From [Clostridium] symbiosum (GTDB taxonomy: Bacteria > Bacillota > Clostridia > Lachnospirales > Lachnospiraceae), in the NCBI GenBank assembly GCA_036419695.1, contig CP143946.1, positions 538,501 to 602,500 of the forward strand: DNA of 64,000 bases, in the 5' to 3' direction. The notes under the pieces are model-generated. The model ran no database searches. It worked only from the letters and a program-made list of their open reading frames with translations, and was not told the DNA's origin. Made by a program: the position numbers and the translations under genes. Numbering within the stretch: the first letter of the stretch is position 1; every line of letters starts with the position of its first letter. Shown here piece by piece: positions 37,304 through 45,467 of the stretch.

Positions 37304-38298
37304 AATTCAGAAAGATAGAAAAATACTATGGGGACAACCAGGTCCTGAAGGGGATTGACCTGAATATAGAAAAAGGGCAGTTCGTCACCCTGCTGGGGCC
37401 GTCCGGCTGCGGCAAGAGTACGCTCCTGCGCTGTCTTGCCGGGCTTGAAGAGGTAAACGGAGGGCGGATTTTCCTGGATGGTGAGGACATCACGGATAAG
37501 GAGCCGAAGGAACGCAATATCGGAATGGTATTTCAGCAGTACAGCCTCTTTCCCAACATGACGGCAGAGGAAAATATCGCGTTCGGACTGAAGCTGAAAA
37601 AGATGGCTCCGGAGGTAATCCGGGAGAAAGTGGCAGCCGCCGTCAGGATGGTGGAACTGAACGGGAAGGAAAAGCAGTATCCTTCCAGCTTGTCGGGAGG
37701 GCAGCAGCAGAGGGTGGCCCTGGCCAGGAGCATTGTAATGGAACCGAAGGTGCTGCTTCTCGACGAACCGCTCAGCGCAATCGACGCCAAACTGCGCAAG
37801 TCCCTGCAGGTGAGCATTAAGCAGATTACAAAGAAGCTGGGGCTCACGGCAATCTTTGTCACCCACGATCAGGATGAGGCCATGGTTATGTCGGATGTGA
37901 TTAACCTCTTCCACGAGGGCCGGATTGAGCAGTCCGGCGATCCGGTTTCTGTCTACACCAGGCCGGTCAGCAGTTTTGCCGCCAGCTTTATCGGCAATTA
38001 CAATCAGGTGACGCCGGAACAATTTTATGCGATGACGGGGAAAAAGAGGACAGGGGAAGCCGCCATAAGGCCGGAGACATTTTCCATCTCATCCGCACCG
38101 CTTGTAAATGACGAAGAATACCATTTTGAAGGAATTGTCGAGGATAATATGCCCAGGGGCAATGTACTCCGGTATCAGATTAATGTGAACGGGGTGAAAA
38201 TCCACGCGGATGTGCTGTTCAGGAGCCGGGTGCTGTTTAATAATGGGGAGAGGGTTTATCTGTCCGTGGCGGAGAGAAACTGTATATCACTTCCATAA
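37291..38298 (+). CDS. ABC transporter ATP-binding protein (PotA/FbpC type)
   Basis: 335 residues: Walker A GPSGCGKST at 36-44, VFQQYSLFPNMT, signature LSGGQQQR, Walker B VLLLDEPLSAIDAK, His in FVTHDQDEAMV, and a C-terminal TOBE-type domain from about residue 240. This long form belongs to importers of polyamines, iron or organophosphorus compounds. Confidence 0.93.
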   Translation: MSYIEFRKIEKYYGDNQVLKGIDLNIEKGQFVTLLGPSGCGKSTLLRCLAGLEEVNGGRIFLDGEDITDKEPKERNIGMVFQQYSLFPNMTAEENIAFGLKLKKMAPEVIREKVAAAVRMVELNGKEKQYPSSLSGGQQQRVALARSIVMEPKVLLLDEPLSAIDAKLRKSLQVSIKQITKKLGLTAIFVTHDQDEAMVMSDVINLFHEGRIEQSGDPVSVYTRPVSSFAASFIGNYNQVTPEQFYAMTGKKRTGEAAIRPETFSISSAPLVNDEEYHFEGIVEDNMPRGNVLRYQINVNGVKIHADVLFRSRVLFNNGERVYLSVAERNCISLP

Positions 38299-38318
38299 GC
38301 CGAAGGAGAGGAGTAAAA

Positions 38319-39320
38319 ATGATAAAAGATCAGATGGGATTTGACAAATCGGGAAACTGGTATAAGGGAAATCTGCACAGCCACACCACAAGCTCCGACG
38401 GCAGGCTGACGCCGGAGGAGGCGGTGGAGCTTTATAAGGAAAACGGATACAGTTTTCTCTGCTTTTCCGAGCATGATTTGTATACGGACCGCAGGGATGA
38501 GTTCGACTGTGAAGATTTTATCATCCTTCCGGGGCTGGAGGCATCCGTTATTCTGTGTGAGAAGGAGCGGCCGGGCCGGCGCCTGAAGGTGCATCATATC
38601 CATGGGATCCTGGGAACGGAGGAGATGCAGAGAGCGGCCGGGGCAAAGGTGTTTGAAGAGCAGGAATTTGTGGAGCCGGAAAAATTCTATGGAACCTGGG
38701 ACGGAGCCGGGGAGGCGCAGAGACTTTGTGATTACCTCAGAAGCAGAGGCTGCATCACGGTCTATAACCATCCCGTATGGTCGCGGGTGGAGCCGGAAGA
38801 ATTCATCCATACGGAGGGGCTTTGGGCCCTGGAGATCTTCAATTACAACACCGTAAATGAGAGCAATACGGGATATGACTGCATCAGCTGGGACAGGATG
38901 CTGCGCGGCGGGAAGAACATCGGCGCGGCCGCGGCCGACGATAACCATAATGAAGGTATCTTTGACGATGCCTGCGGCGGTTTTATTATGGTGAGGGCGG
39001 AAAAACTGACTCATGAAGATATTTTGCAAAATATGATAAAAGGCAATTACTATTCTTCTGCCGGTCCGGAGATTTACGGCTGGGGAATCGAAAACGGGGC
39101 GGCCTGGATTGAATGCTCACCGGTATACAGAATCGATTTTATCGTGGGAAACCATATAAACGACGGGCGTTCCCTTGTTTGCAGAAAATGTGGGGAAACG
39201 CTGCAAAGAGGAGAGTACGCGCTGCGTGGCGATGAGGATTATATCCGAATCCAGGTCAGCGATAAATATGGAAGGACTGCCTGGACAAATGCCATTTATG
39301 GTGAACGGGGAAAAGAGTAA
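38319..39320 (+). CDS. PHP-domain phosphoesterase linked to the ABC importer
   Basis: 333 residues, RBS AGGAGAGG. PHP metal motifs: GNLHSHTTSSDG, CFSEHDLY, VYNHPVWSR, GAAAADDNHN. The C-terminal 80 residues form an extra beta domain (VYRIDFIVGNHINDG). Related PHP proteins cleave nucleoside bisphosphates, cyclic phosphodiesters or histidinol phosphate. As the last gene of the importer operon it likely hydrolyses the imported phosphoester; the substrate is not known. Confidence 0.85.
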   Translation: MIKDQMGFDKSGNWYKGNLHSHTTSSDGRLTPEEAVELYKENGYSFLCFSEHDLYTDRRDEFDCEDFIILPGLEASVILCEKERPGRRLKVHHIHGILGTEEMQRAAGAKVFEEQEFVEPEKFYGTWDGAGEAQRLCDYLRSRGCITVYNHPVWSRVEPEEFIHTEGLWALEIFNYNTVNESNTGYDCISWDRMLRGGKNIGAAAADDNHNEGIFDDACGGFIMVRAEKLTHEDILQNMIKGNYYSSAGPEIYGWGIENGAAWIECSPVYRIDFIVGNHINDGRSLVCRKCGETLQRGEYALRGDEDYIRIQVSDKYGRTAWTNAIYGERGKE

Positions 39321-39353
39321 ACGGGGAAAAAGTAAGCAGAAATCAGTAAAAAA

Positions 39354-39381
39354 CAGGCCGGCGTGAGGGTACGCCGGCCTG
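39354..39381. terminator. Hairpin after the PHP gene
   Basis: caggccggcgt and acgccggcctg, 11-bp perfect arms, 6-base loop. Not followed by a T-run at once, but a T6 lies 22 bases on. Probably the operon end. Confidence 0.65.
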
Positions 39382-39514
39382 CCTCAGGATATGTACTATG
39401 CTTTTTTATAACTGTGTCCTTTTATTCCGTCAAATTGATAAAGTATATTATACGACGGAAAAGAAGAAATTGGTGTTAAGAAAAAGTTAAAAGTTTAACA
39501 TAAACCTTTGGTGG

Positions 39515-39543
39515 TTGACATAAGCCCGTTCTGCTGTTATAGT
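39515..39543 (+). promoter_or_regulatory. Sigma-A promoter of the ABC-F gene
   Basis: TTGACA 39515-39520, 17 bases, TATAGT 39538-39543. The start site near 39550 gives a leader of about 445 nt before the ABC-F start codon, which contains the leader ORF and the attenuator. Confidence 0.85.
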
Positions 39544-39642
39544 AGCAATTGCAGCAGCTGTAAAGGACAGCGTTCCGCAAAGCGGTAACCATGGAGGCGC
39601 TGAATCGCTGCCGCTAATATTCGAAAGACGGGAGATGGAAGG

Positions 39643-39666
39643 ATGAAGATGTATTCTTGCAGATAA
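39643..39666 (+). CDS. Leader peptide MKMYSCR of the ABC-F attenuator
   Basis: ATG at 39643 has GGGAG (39630-39634) 8 bases upstream and encodes seven residues, MKMYSCR, then TAA at 39664-39666. The last codons (39652-39661) form segment 1 of the attenuator, so a ribosome stalled here would mask that segment. Short leader peptides of this sort precede many ABC-F, erm and cat genes and sense ribosome-targeting antibiotics. That this one stalls is inference. Confidence 0.75.
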   Translation: MKMYSCR

Positions 39667-39950
39667 TGAATTTAACAGACGGCATGAAGGGCGTTCAGAT
39701 ACCGGGGCATATGTATCTGTCTGTTTTCGTGCGATGCAAGAATATGAAGTTACAGTTCTTAGACGGACTGTCGCGTATGAATCCTCTCATCTTAGAATTT
39801 GATAGAAGTACGGTTTCCTTCGGAGTGCTTCCGGGTGGAAGTCTGTGCTGTCCGCTGCCGCGGCATTTGCCGGCGGGCAGATACCGGCAGAACGTCAGCC
39901 GGGTTTCGGAATCGGAATACAGGATGCAGGAATATTCTTGCATCCTTTTT
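39652..39950 (+). promoter_or_regulatory. Transcription attenuator with competing stems
   Basis: Segment 1 tattcttgca (39652-39661) is complementary to segment 2 tgcaagaata (39735-39744). Segment 3 aggatgcagga (39921-39931) pairs with segment 4 ttcttgcatcct (39935-39946) followed by TTTTT (39946-39950), an intrinsic terminator. Segment 2 extended, gatgcaagaata (39733-39744), is also the exact 12-nt complement of segment 4 extended (39933-39944). Thus 1:2 allows the 3:4 terminator, and masking of segment 1 lets 2:4 form and read-through occur. Confidence 0.85.
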
Positions 39951-39995
39951 CAATGCATTTTTATATGCAGGTTTTCGAAATGGAGGGATGAAAGA

Positions 39996-41498
39996 ATGGC
40001 ACAAATACAGGTGAACCATTTAACATTTTATTATGAAGGGAGCTACGAGGAGATATTTAACGACGTTTCCTTCGCAGTTGACACGGACTGGAAACTGGGC
40101 TTTACGGGGCGGAACGGGAGAGGTAAGACGACGTTCCTGAATCTTCTGATGGGGAAATATGAGTACCGGGGTACAATTCTGGCTCCGGTGGAATTTGAGT
40201 ACTTTCCGTATCCGGTGAAAGATAAGGCCAGGCTCACGATGGAGCTTGTGGAGGAGATTTATCCGGACTGTGAGTTGTGGAGGCTCATGAGGGAACTGAA
40301 TCTGATGGAGATGGATCCGGAAGTCCTATACCGTCCTTTTGACACCCTGAGCAATGGTGAACAGACCAGGGTGATGCTGGCCGTGCTCTTTTTAAAAGAA
40401 CACAGCTTTCTGCTGATTGACGAACCGACCAATCACCTGGATATGGACGCCAGGCAGGCGGTAAGCCGCTATCTGAATAAAAAAACGGGTTTTATCCTGG
40501 TATCCCACGACAGGGTGTTTATGGACGGATGCATCGATCATATCCTTTCCCTGAACCGGAATACAATTGAGGTGGTACAGGGAAATTTCAGCAGCTGGTG
40601 GGAGAATAAGAGACGGAGGGATGAGTCCGAGGCCCAGGAGAACTTAAAGCTGAAGAAAGAGATTGGACGGCTTAAAGAGGCGGCAAAGCAGGCGGAACGG
40701 TGGTCGGATGACGTGGAAAAGACAAAAAAGGGAACAAGGATTGCCGGACTGAGGCCAGATCGGGGCTATATTGGCCATAAGGCGGCAAAGATGATGAAAC
40801 GCTCCAAAAATGCGGAACACAGGATGGAAAATGCGGCTTCGGAAAAGGAGAAGCTTTTAAAGGACGTGGAGACGGCGGAACGGTTAAAAATTATTCCGCT
40901 GCGCCATCACAAACAGGTTCTTGTGACAATGGAGGACGTCTCACTTGGTTATCCGCAGGGAGCGAAAACGGTCTGTGAGCATCTGTCCATGGAAATCAGG
41001 GTGGGGGACAGGACTGCCCTGGACGGCCGGAACGGGTCGGGAAAGTCGACGGTGATTAAAGCCATACTGGGAAGCAGCGATGCCCCCGATGTGCTGTCCG
41101 GACGGATAGAGACGGCTTCCGGGCTGATTATATCCTATGTAGCCCAGGATACGTCCTGGCTGACGGGCAGTATCGGAGCTTTTACGGAAAAATATGGACT
41201 GGATGACACATTATTCCGGGCAATTCTTCGGAAACTGGACTTTTCCAGGACACATTTTGAAAAGGAGATGCAGTATTACAGCGAGGGGCAGAAAAAGAAG
41301 GTCCTGCTTGCAAAGAGTCTCTGTGAGCAGGCTCATCTCTATATCTGGGATGAACCTCTTAACTTTATCGACGTGTTTTCCAGGATGCAGATCGAGGAAC
41401 TTGTAATGTCATACGGCCTGACCATGATTTTTGTCGAGCACGACAGGGCATTTACGGAGAAGGTTGCAACAAAACGGATCAGTCTGTATAATACCTGA
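39996..41498 (+). CDS. ABC-F ribosomal protection protein, Lsa/CplR-like
   Basis: 500 residues from the ATG at 39996 with GGAGGG 8 bases upstream; a longer in-frame reading from 39657 only passes through the attenuator and is not credible. Two ABC domains without membrane segments: Walker A GRNGRGKTT (38-46), LSNGEQTRVML, LLIDEPTNHLD; linker with a basic helical region; second Walker A GRNGSGKST, YSEGQKKKVLL, YIWDEPLNFID. The divergent second signature and length fit Lsa-type proteins, which displace lincosamides, pleuromutilins and streptogramin A from the ribosome. Confidence 0.92.
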   Translation: MAQIQVNHLTFYYEGSYEEIFNDVSFAVDTDWKLGFTGRNGRGKTTFLNLLMGKYEYRGTILAPVEFEYFPYPVKDKARLTMELVEEIYPDCELWRLMRELNLMEMDPEVLYRPFDTLSNGEQTRVMLAVLFLKEHSFLLIDEPTNHLDMDARQAVSRYLNKKTGFILVSHDRVFMDGCIDHILSLNRNTIEVVQGNFSSWWENKRRRDESEAQENLKLKKEIGRLKEAAKQAERWSDDVEKTKKGTRIAGLRPDRGYIGHKAAKMMKRSKNAEHRMENAASEKEKLLKDVETAERLKIIPLRHHKQVLVTMEDVSLGYPQGAKTVCEHLSMEIRVGDRTALDGRNGSGKSTVIKAILGSSDAPDVLSGRIETASGLIISYVAQDTSWLTGSIGAFTEKYGLDDTLFRAILRKLDFSRTHFEKEMQYYSEGQKKKVLLAKSLCEQAHLYIWDEPLNFIDVFSRMQIEELVMSYGLTMIFVEHDRAFTEKVATKRISLYNT

Positions 41499-41581
41499 TA
41501 GGAAAGACGCCGGATGCAGACAGCAAAAAATAATGGCAGACGGCAGAGAATTTGATACAGCATGAAGTGAGGTATTTTAAG

Positions 41582-42814
41582 ATGACAGAGGGAAAGAAGC
41601 TTTTTTACGGCCTAAGCCTGCTGGGATTTGCAATTTCGTTTCTACTGATTTTGAAGACGGACGGGGAGGTATTTCGTTCTTTCTTTTACTATGGGCATGA
41701 TTATTTTATGGATTTTTTCAACCATATCTGGTATGTGAGGGATCGGGTTCATGTGTATGACACCAGTATTTATGCCAGTTTTCCTCCCCTTGCCTACGTC
41801 CTTTACTATTTCCTGGGGAAATTTATTCCGGCCAGCGCCATTGAAGGGCCGGGGAACCGGGCGGTGAGGGACAACCTGTTCGGACTGAATCTGTATGTGG
41901 CCTATACGGCGATCCTGGTAGTGCTTCTCATCTTTCTGGTTCAGCATTTTCTGAGAGAGAAGCGCCGGGGAGAGCAGTGCTTTCTGATGGTGGTTATACT
42001 GTTATCAGCACCGTTTATCGGTCTTTATGAGCGGGGAAATTCGGCGTTTATCGTGCTGGTCCTGCTGTTTGCTTTCACCGCGCTGAAGGACTCCGAGGAG
42101 ACATGGAAGAGGGAGGCGGCGCTGATTCTTCTGGCTGTGGCCGCAGGGCTGAAACTTTATCCGGCCGTCTTCGGGCTCCTGTACCTTCAGGAAGGGAGAT
42201 GGAAGGAGGCTGCGAGACTTACGTTTTACGGTCTTTTCCTCGTATTCTTCCCCTTTGTGTTTTTCGGAGGGTTTGGGAAAATTCCGGTGCTCCTTTCTAA
42301 TTTTAAAGCGATCAGCAGCGAGATTGTGCTGGGTGATCTGAGGAGCGCCACCTATGCGACGGTATGGGTGGGGCAGAAATTCGGTATCTCAATGCTGGTT
42401 CTCCTGGCGGCCGGGAAAGTGGTTTCAGTCCTTTTCTTTCTACTGTCCTGCGGCTGTGTGCTGCTGCAGAAAGAACTGTGGAAAAAGATGGCGCTCCTGT
42501 CGGGTATCATGATATTCTTCCCGGTGTGGAGCGGAGCTTATACGATAATTTATATGACGCTTCCGCTGGTGCTGTTTTTGAAGAGCGGAGGGAACGTGGA
42601 CAGAAGAGGTTCTGGATTTACCGACGTCCTGTATCAGGTGTTTTTTGCCTTCATCTTTACGATGCTTTTATGGAATACACAGGGGCTGGAAAATTTCTTC
42701 AACTCTGATTTTTCATATTCGATACGGGCCATCGGCTGCTGGGGACTGGTGCTCACGGTGATGGCGGAAACCTTATTCCCGCGAAAGAGGCAGGGCAGGG
42801 GCAGACTTGCCTGA
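41582..42814 (+). CDS. GT87-type membrane glycosyltransferase (DUF2029)
   Basis: 410 residues from the ATG at 41582 (GAGG upstream). About ten membrane segments. The first loop GHDYFMDFFNHIWYVRDR holds the acidic residues used by GT-C transferases, followed by YASFPPLAYVLYYFLG; LLYERGNSAFIV and GLKLYPAVFGLL are typical of the mannosyltransferase-like GT87 family. It would use a polyprenyl-phosphate sugar at the outer face. The acceptor is unknown. Confidence 0.82.
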   Translation: MTEGKKLFYGLSLLGFAISFLLILKTDGEVFRSFFYYGHDYFMDFFNHIWYVRDRVHVYDTSIYASFPPLAYVLYYFLGKFIPASAIEGPGNRAVRDNLFGLNLYVAYTAILVVLLIFLVQHFLREKRRGEQCFLMVVILLSAPFIGLYERGNSAFIVLVLLFAFTALKDSEETWKREAALILLAVAAGLKLYPAVFGLLYLQEGRWKEAARLTFYGLFLVFFPFVFFGGFGKIPVLLSNFKAISSEIVLGDLRSATYATVWVGQKFGISMLVLLAAGKVVSVLFFLLSCGCVLLQKELWKKMALLSGIMIFFPVWSGAYTIIYMTLPLVLFLKSGGNVDRRGSGFTDVLYQVFFAFIFTMLLWNTQGLENFFNSDFSYSIRAIGCWGLVLTVMAETLFPRKRQGRGRLA

Positions 42815-42838
42815 GCTACGGCCTGGAAAGGAAAGTAA

Positions 42839-43510
42839 ATGTACAGGATTCTGATAGTGGAGGATGATCCGGTCATTGCGGCGGCCCTCCGGAAACACCT
42901 GGGGACCTGGGGATGGGATGCCAGGAATGTGGAAAATTTTGAAAATGTGCTGGGGGAATTTACTGCGTTTAATCCGCAGTTAGTTCTTCTGGATATTTCA
43001 CTGCCGTTTTTCAACGGTTTTCACTGGTGCAGCCAGATCAGGGCGGTCTCAAGGGTGCCGGTCATTTTCATTTCTTCCGCTTCGGACAACTTAAATATTG
43101 TGATGGCGGTGAACATGGGAGGCGATGATTTTATCGCAAAACCGTTTGACCTCACGGTGCTGACGGCAAAGGTGCAGGCCCTGCTCCGCAGGACCTATGA
43201 ATTTGCCGGGCAGAGCCGCCTCATTGAACACAGAGGCGCGGTCTTTAACTGTGATGACGGAACGCTCACATACAATGGGGAAAAGATTGAATTTACAAAA
43301 AATGAACACAGAATCCTGCAGGTCCTGCTGGAACACAGGGGAAAGATTGTGAGCAGGGACGCGCTGATGACCCGGCTGTGGGAGTCGGACAGTTATGTGG
43401 ACGATAATACCCTGACCGTCAATGTGACCAGGCTGAGAAAGAAGCTGGAGCAGGCGGGGCTGTCTGAATTTATTACGACTAAGAAGGGCAGCGGGTATCT
43501 GATCGGCTGA
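42839..43510 (+). CDS. Response regulator, BceR-like (OmpR family)
   Basis: 223 residues: receiver with EDD at 8-10, phospho-acceptor Asp52 in LVLLDISLPFFNG and Lys in IAKPFD; C-terminal winged helix with EFTKNEHRILQVLLEH and DDNTLTVNVTRLRKKLEQ. First gene of a Bce-type module; the likely target is the palindrome upstream of the ABC ATPase gene at 44595. Confidence 0.92.
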   Translation: MYRILIVEDDPVIAAALRKHLGTWGWDARNVENFENVLGEFTAFNPQLVLLDISLPFFNGFHWCSQIRAVSRVPVIFISSASDNLNIVMAVNMGGDDFIAKPFDLTVLTAKVQALLRRTYEFAGQSRLIEHRGAVFNCDDGTLTYNGEKIEFTKNEHRILQVLLEHRGKIVSRDALMTRLWESDSYVDDNTLTVNVTRLRKKLEQAGLSEFITTKKGSGYLIG

Positions 43511-43551
43511 AGGAGGGCAGCACCGGGATAGGTGCAGGGAGGAACAGAAAT

Positions 43552-44586
43552 ATGGAGAAAAAGCTCACGAACGCGGAACTTATCCGCAATTATCTTTCAC
43601 AGTTTAAGAGGCCGTTTGGCCTCTTTTTGCTGTTTTGCGGGATATTTGCTGCCGTATTTTACCTTTACCATCTTCCGGCGGAGGCCGTGCTGTATGGCTT
43701 TGTTCTCTGCAGCGTTTTGGGGCTCATCATTGTAATCATGAATTACGGCAGGTTTGCAAAAGAGTACAGGTTGATGGAGAAGATACTGAATGAACTGTAT
43801 ACGGATCCGGACAGCTTTTACCTGGATGAGCTTCCTGCGGCGCATTCCGTCAGGGAAAACGGGTATCAGAAGCTGGTCTTCATGCTGTGCGAAAAGATGA
43901 AGCGGATGAACGGTGAGTTTGAGGCGGCGAAGGGTGATATGACGGACTACTATACGATGTGGGTCCATCAGATAAAAACACCAATCTCAGCCATGCGTCT
44001 CCTGCTCCAGACGGGGGAGGAGACGGCCTGTGAAGACGGAGAACTGGCGGAGCAGTTGTTTAAGATAGAAGAATACGTCAATATGGTGCTCCAGTATCTG
44101 AGGCTGGACGGCGGGAGCGATTTGGTCCTCAACACGTACAGCCTGGACGACATTGTCCGCCAGGCTGTACGCAAGTACGCGGGCATGTTTGTAAGAAGAC
44201 GGTTGTCATTGTCCTATGAACCTCTGAACTGCCAGGTACTGACGGACGAAAAATGGCTTGTTTTTGTGATAGAGCAGATTTTATCCAATTCCATAAAGTA
44301 TACAAAGCGGGGCGGCATTTCCATTTATATGGAAGAAGAGGAGGGAAAAACCCTGGTCATCAGCGACACAGGAATCGGAATTGCACCGGAGGATCAGCCA
44401 AGAATATTTGAAAAAGGGTTTACCGGATACAACGGACACAGTGACAAAAAATCAACGGGAATCGGCCTTTATTTATGCCGCCGGATTTTAAGCAGGCTGT
44501 CGCATACGATTTCGGTGGAATCGGAGCCGGGAAAGGGAACCAGGATCCGGATTAATCTCGATACGGCCCGGATTGAGGCAGAGTAA
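43552..44586 (+). CDS. Intramembrane-sensing histidine kinase, BceS-like
   Basis: 344 residues. Two membrane helices (about 20-40 and 45-65) with almost no outside loop, so it has no sensor domain of its own. His139 in MWVHQIKTPISAM, N-box QILSNSIKYT, ISDTGIGIAPEDQ and STGIGLYLC follow. In this family the kinase reads the state of the BceAB-type exporter encoded next rather than the peptide itself. Confidence 0.92.
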   Translation: MEKKLTNAELIRNYLSQFKRPFGLFLLFCGIFAAVFYLYHLPAEAVLYGFVLCSVLGLIIVIMNYGRFAKEYRLMEKILNELYTDPDSFYLDELPAAHSVRENGYQKLVFMLCEKMKRMNGEFEAAKGDMTDYYTMWVHQIKTPISAMRLLLQTGEETACEDGELAEQLFKIEEYVNMVLQYLRLDGGSDLVLNTYSLDDIVRQAVRKYAGMFVRRRLSLSYEPLNCQVLTDEKWLVFVIEQILSNSIKYTKRGGISIYMEEEEGKTLVISDTGIGIAPEDQPRIFEKGFTGYNGHSDKKSTGIGLYLCRRILSRLSHTISVESEPGKGTRIRINLDTARIEAE

Positions 44587-44594
44587 CGGAGGAA

Positions 44595-44670
44595 CCTTAC
44601 ATGATTGTAAGGAACCGGAGCAAAATGTAAGCCCAATCTATGGCAGGACGCCGGACTCTTTTTGTATAAT
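44595..44670 (+). promoter_or_regulatory. Activator-dependent promoter with BceR-type palindrome
   Basis: ccttacatgattgtaagg (44595-44612) is a perfect inverted repeat with a 4-base centre. TATAAT lies at 44665-44670, but the -35 position has no consensus, as expected for a promoter needing a response regulator. It would drive the two ABC genes when the kinase is active. Confidence 0.7.
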
Positions 44671-44702
44671 GTTGGTATTCCGGAATAAGGAGGAACAATC
44701 GA

Positions 44703-45467
44703 ATGACAGTTTTGGAAGTACAGCATTTAAAGAAGGTATATACAACAAGGTTCGGCGGGAACAGGGTGCAGGCGCTCTCGGACGTGAATTTTACGGTGGA
44801 ACAGGGGGAGTATGTTGCCATAATGGGTGAGTCGGGCTCGGGGAAAACGACTTTGCTGAATATTCTGGCATCCCTCGACAGACCCACGGAGGGGAAGGTG
44901 CTTCTGGAGGGCAGGGATATGGCAGGTATCCGGGAAAGGGATATGGCCGCGTTCAGAAGGGATAATCTGGGTTTCGTGTTTCAGGATTTTAACCTGCTTG
45001 ACACATTTTCGGTAAGGGATAATATTTTTCTGCCTCTGGTGCTTGCGGGAACACCTCATAAGGAGATGGAACTCAGGCTGGAACCGCTGGCTGCAAAGCT
45101 CGGGATCGGTGAGATACTGGATAAATTCCCCTATGAAATTTCGGGAGGTCAGAAGCAGAGAACAGCCGCCGCCCGGGCAATGATTACAAGACCCCGGCTC
45201 CTCCTGGCTGATGAGCCGACCGGCGCCCTGGATTCCAGGGCGGCCGATGGTCTTTTGAGGATATTTAACAGGGTGAACGACGAAGGGCAGACCATTTTGA
45301 TGGTTACACACAGTGTGAAGGCGGCCAGCCATGCGGGGCGTGTCCTGTTTATTAAGGACGGAGAGGTATTCCACCAGCTATACAGGGGAAGAAAAACAAA
45401 TGAGGAGCTGTACCAGAATATAGCGGATACGCTGACGGTAATTTCGACAGGCGGTGAGAGAAAATGA
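44703..45467 (+). CDS. ABC exporter ATPase, BceA-like
   Basis: 254 residues: Walker A GESGSGKTT at 42-50, VFQDFNLLDTFS, ISGGQKQRTAAARAM, LLADEPTGALDSR, MVTHSVKAA. MacB/LolD-type ATPase of peptide-detoxifying exporters. RBS AAGGAGG. The stop overlaps the permease start by 4 bases (ATGA at 45464). Confidence 0.93.
   Translation: MTVLEVQHLKKVYTTRFGGNRVQALSDVNFTVEQGEYVAIMGESGSGKTTLLNILASLDRPTEGKVLLEGRDMAGIRERDMAAFRRDNLGFVFQDFNLLDTFSVRDNIFLPLVLAGTPHKEMELRLEPLAAKLGIGEILDKFPYEISGGQKQRTAAARAMITRPRLLLADEPTGALDSRAADGLLRIFNRVNDEGQTILMVTHSVKAASHAGRVLFIKDGEVFHQLYRGRKTNEELYQNIADTLTVISTGGERK

Noticed and set aside
39657..39995. N-terminal extension of the ABC-F protein from a TTG at 39657
   Set aside because: The stretch is the attenuator with a terminator inside it; the family starts at MAQIQVNHLTF with a strong RBS at 39982.
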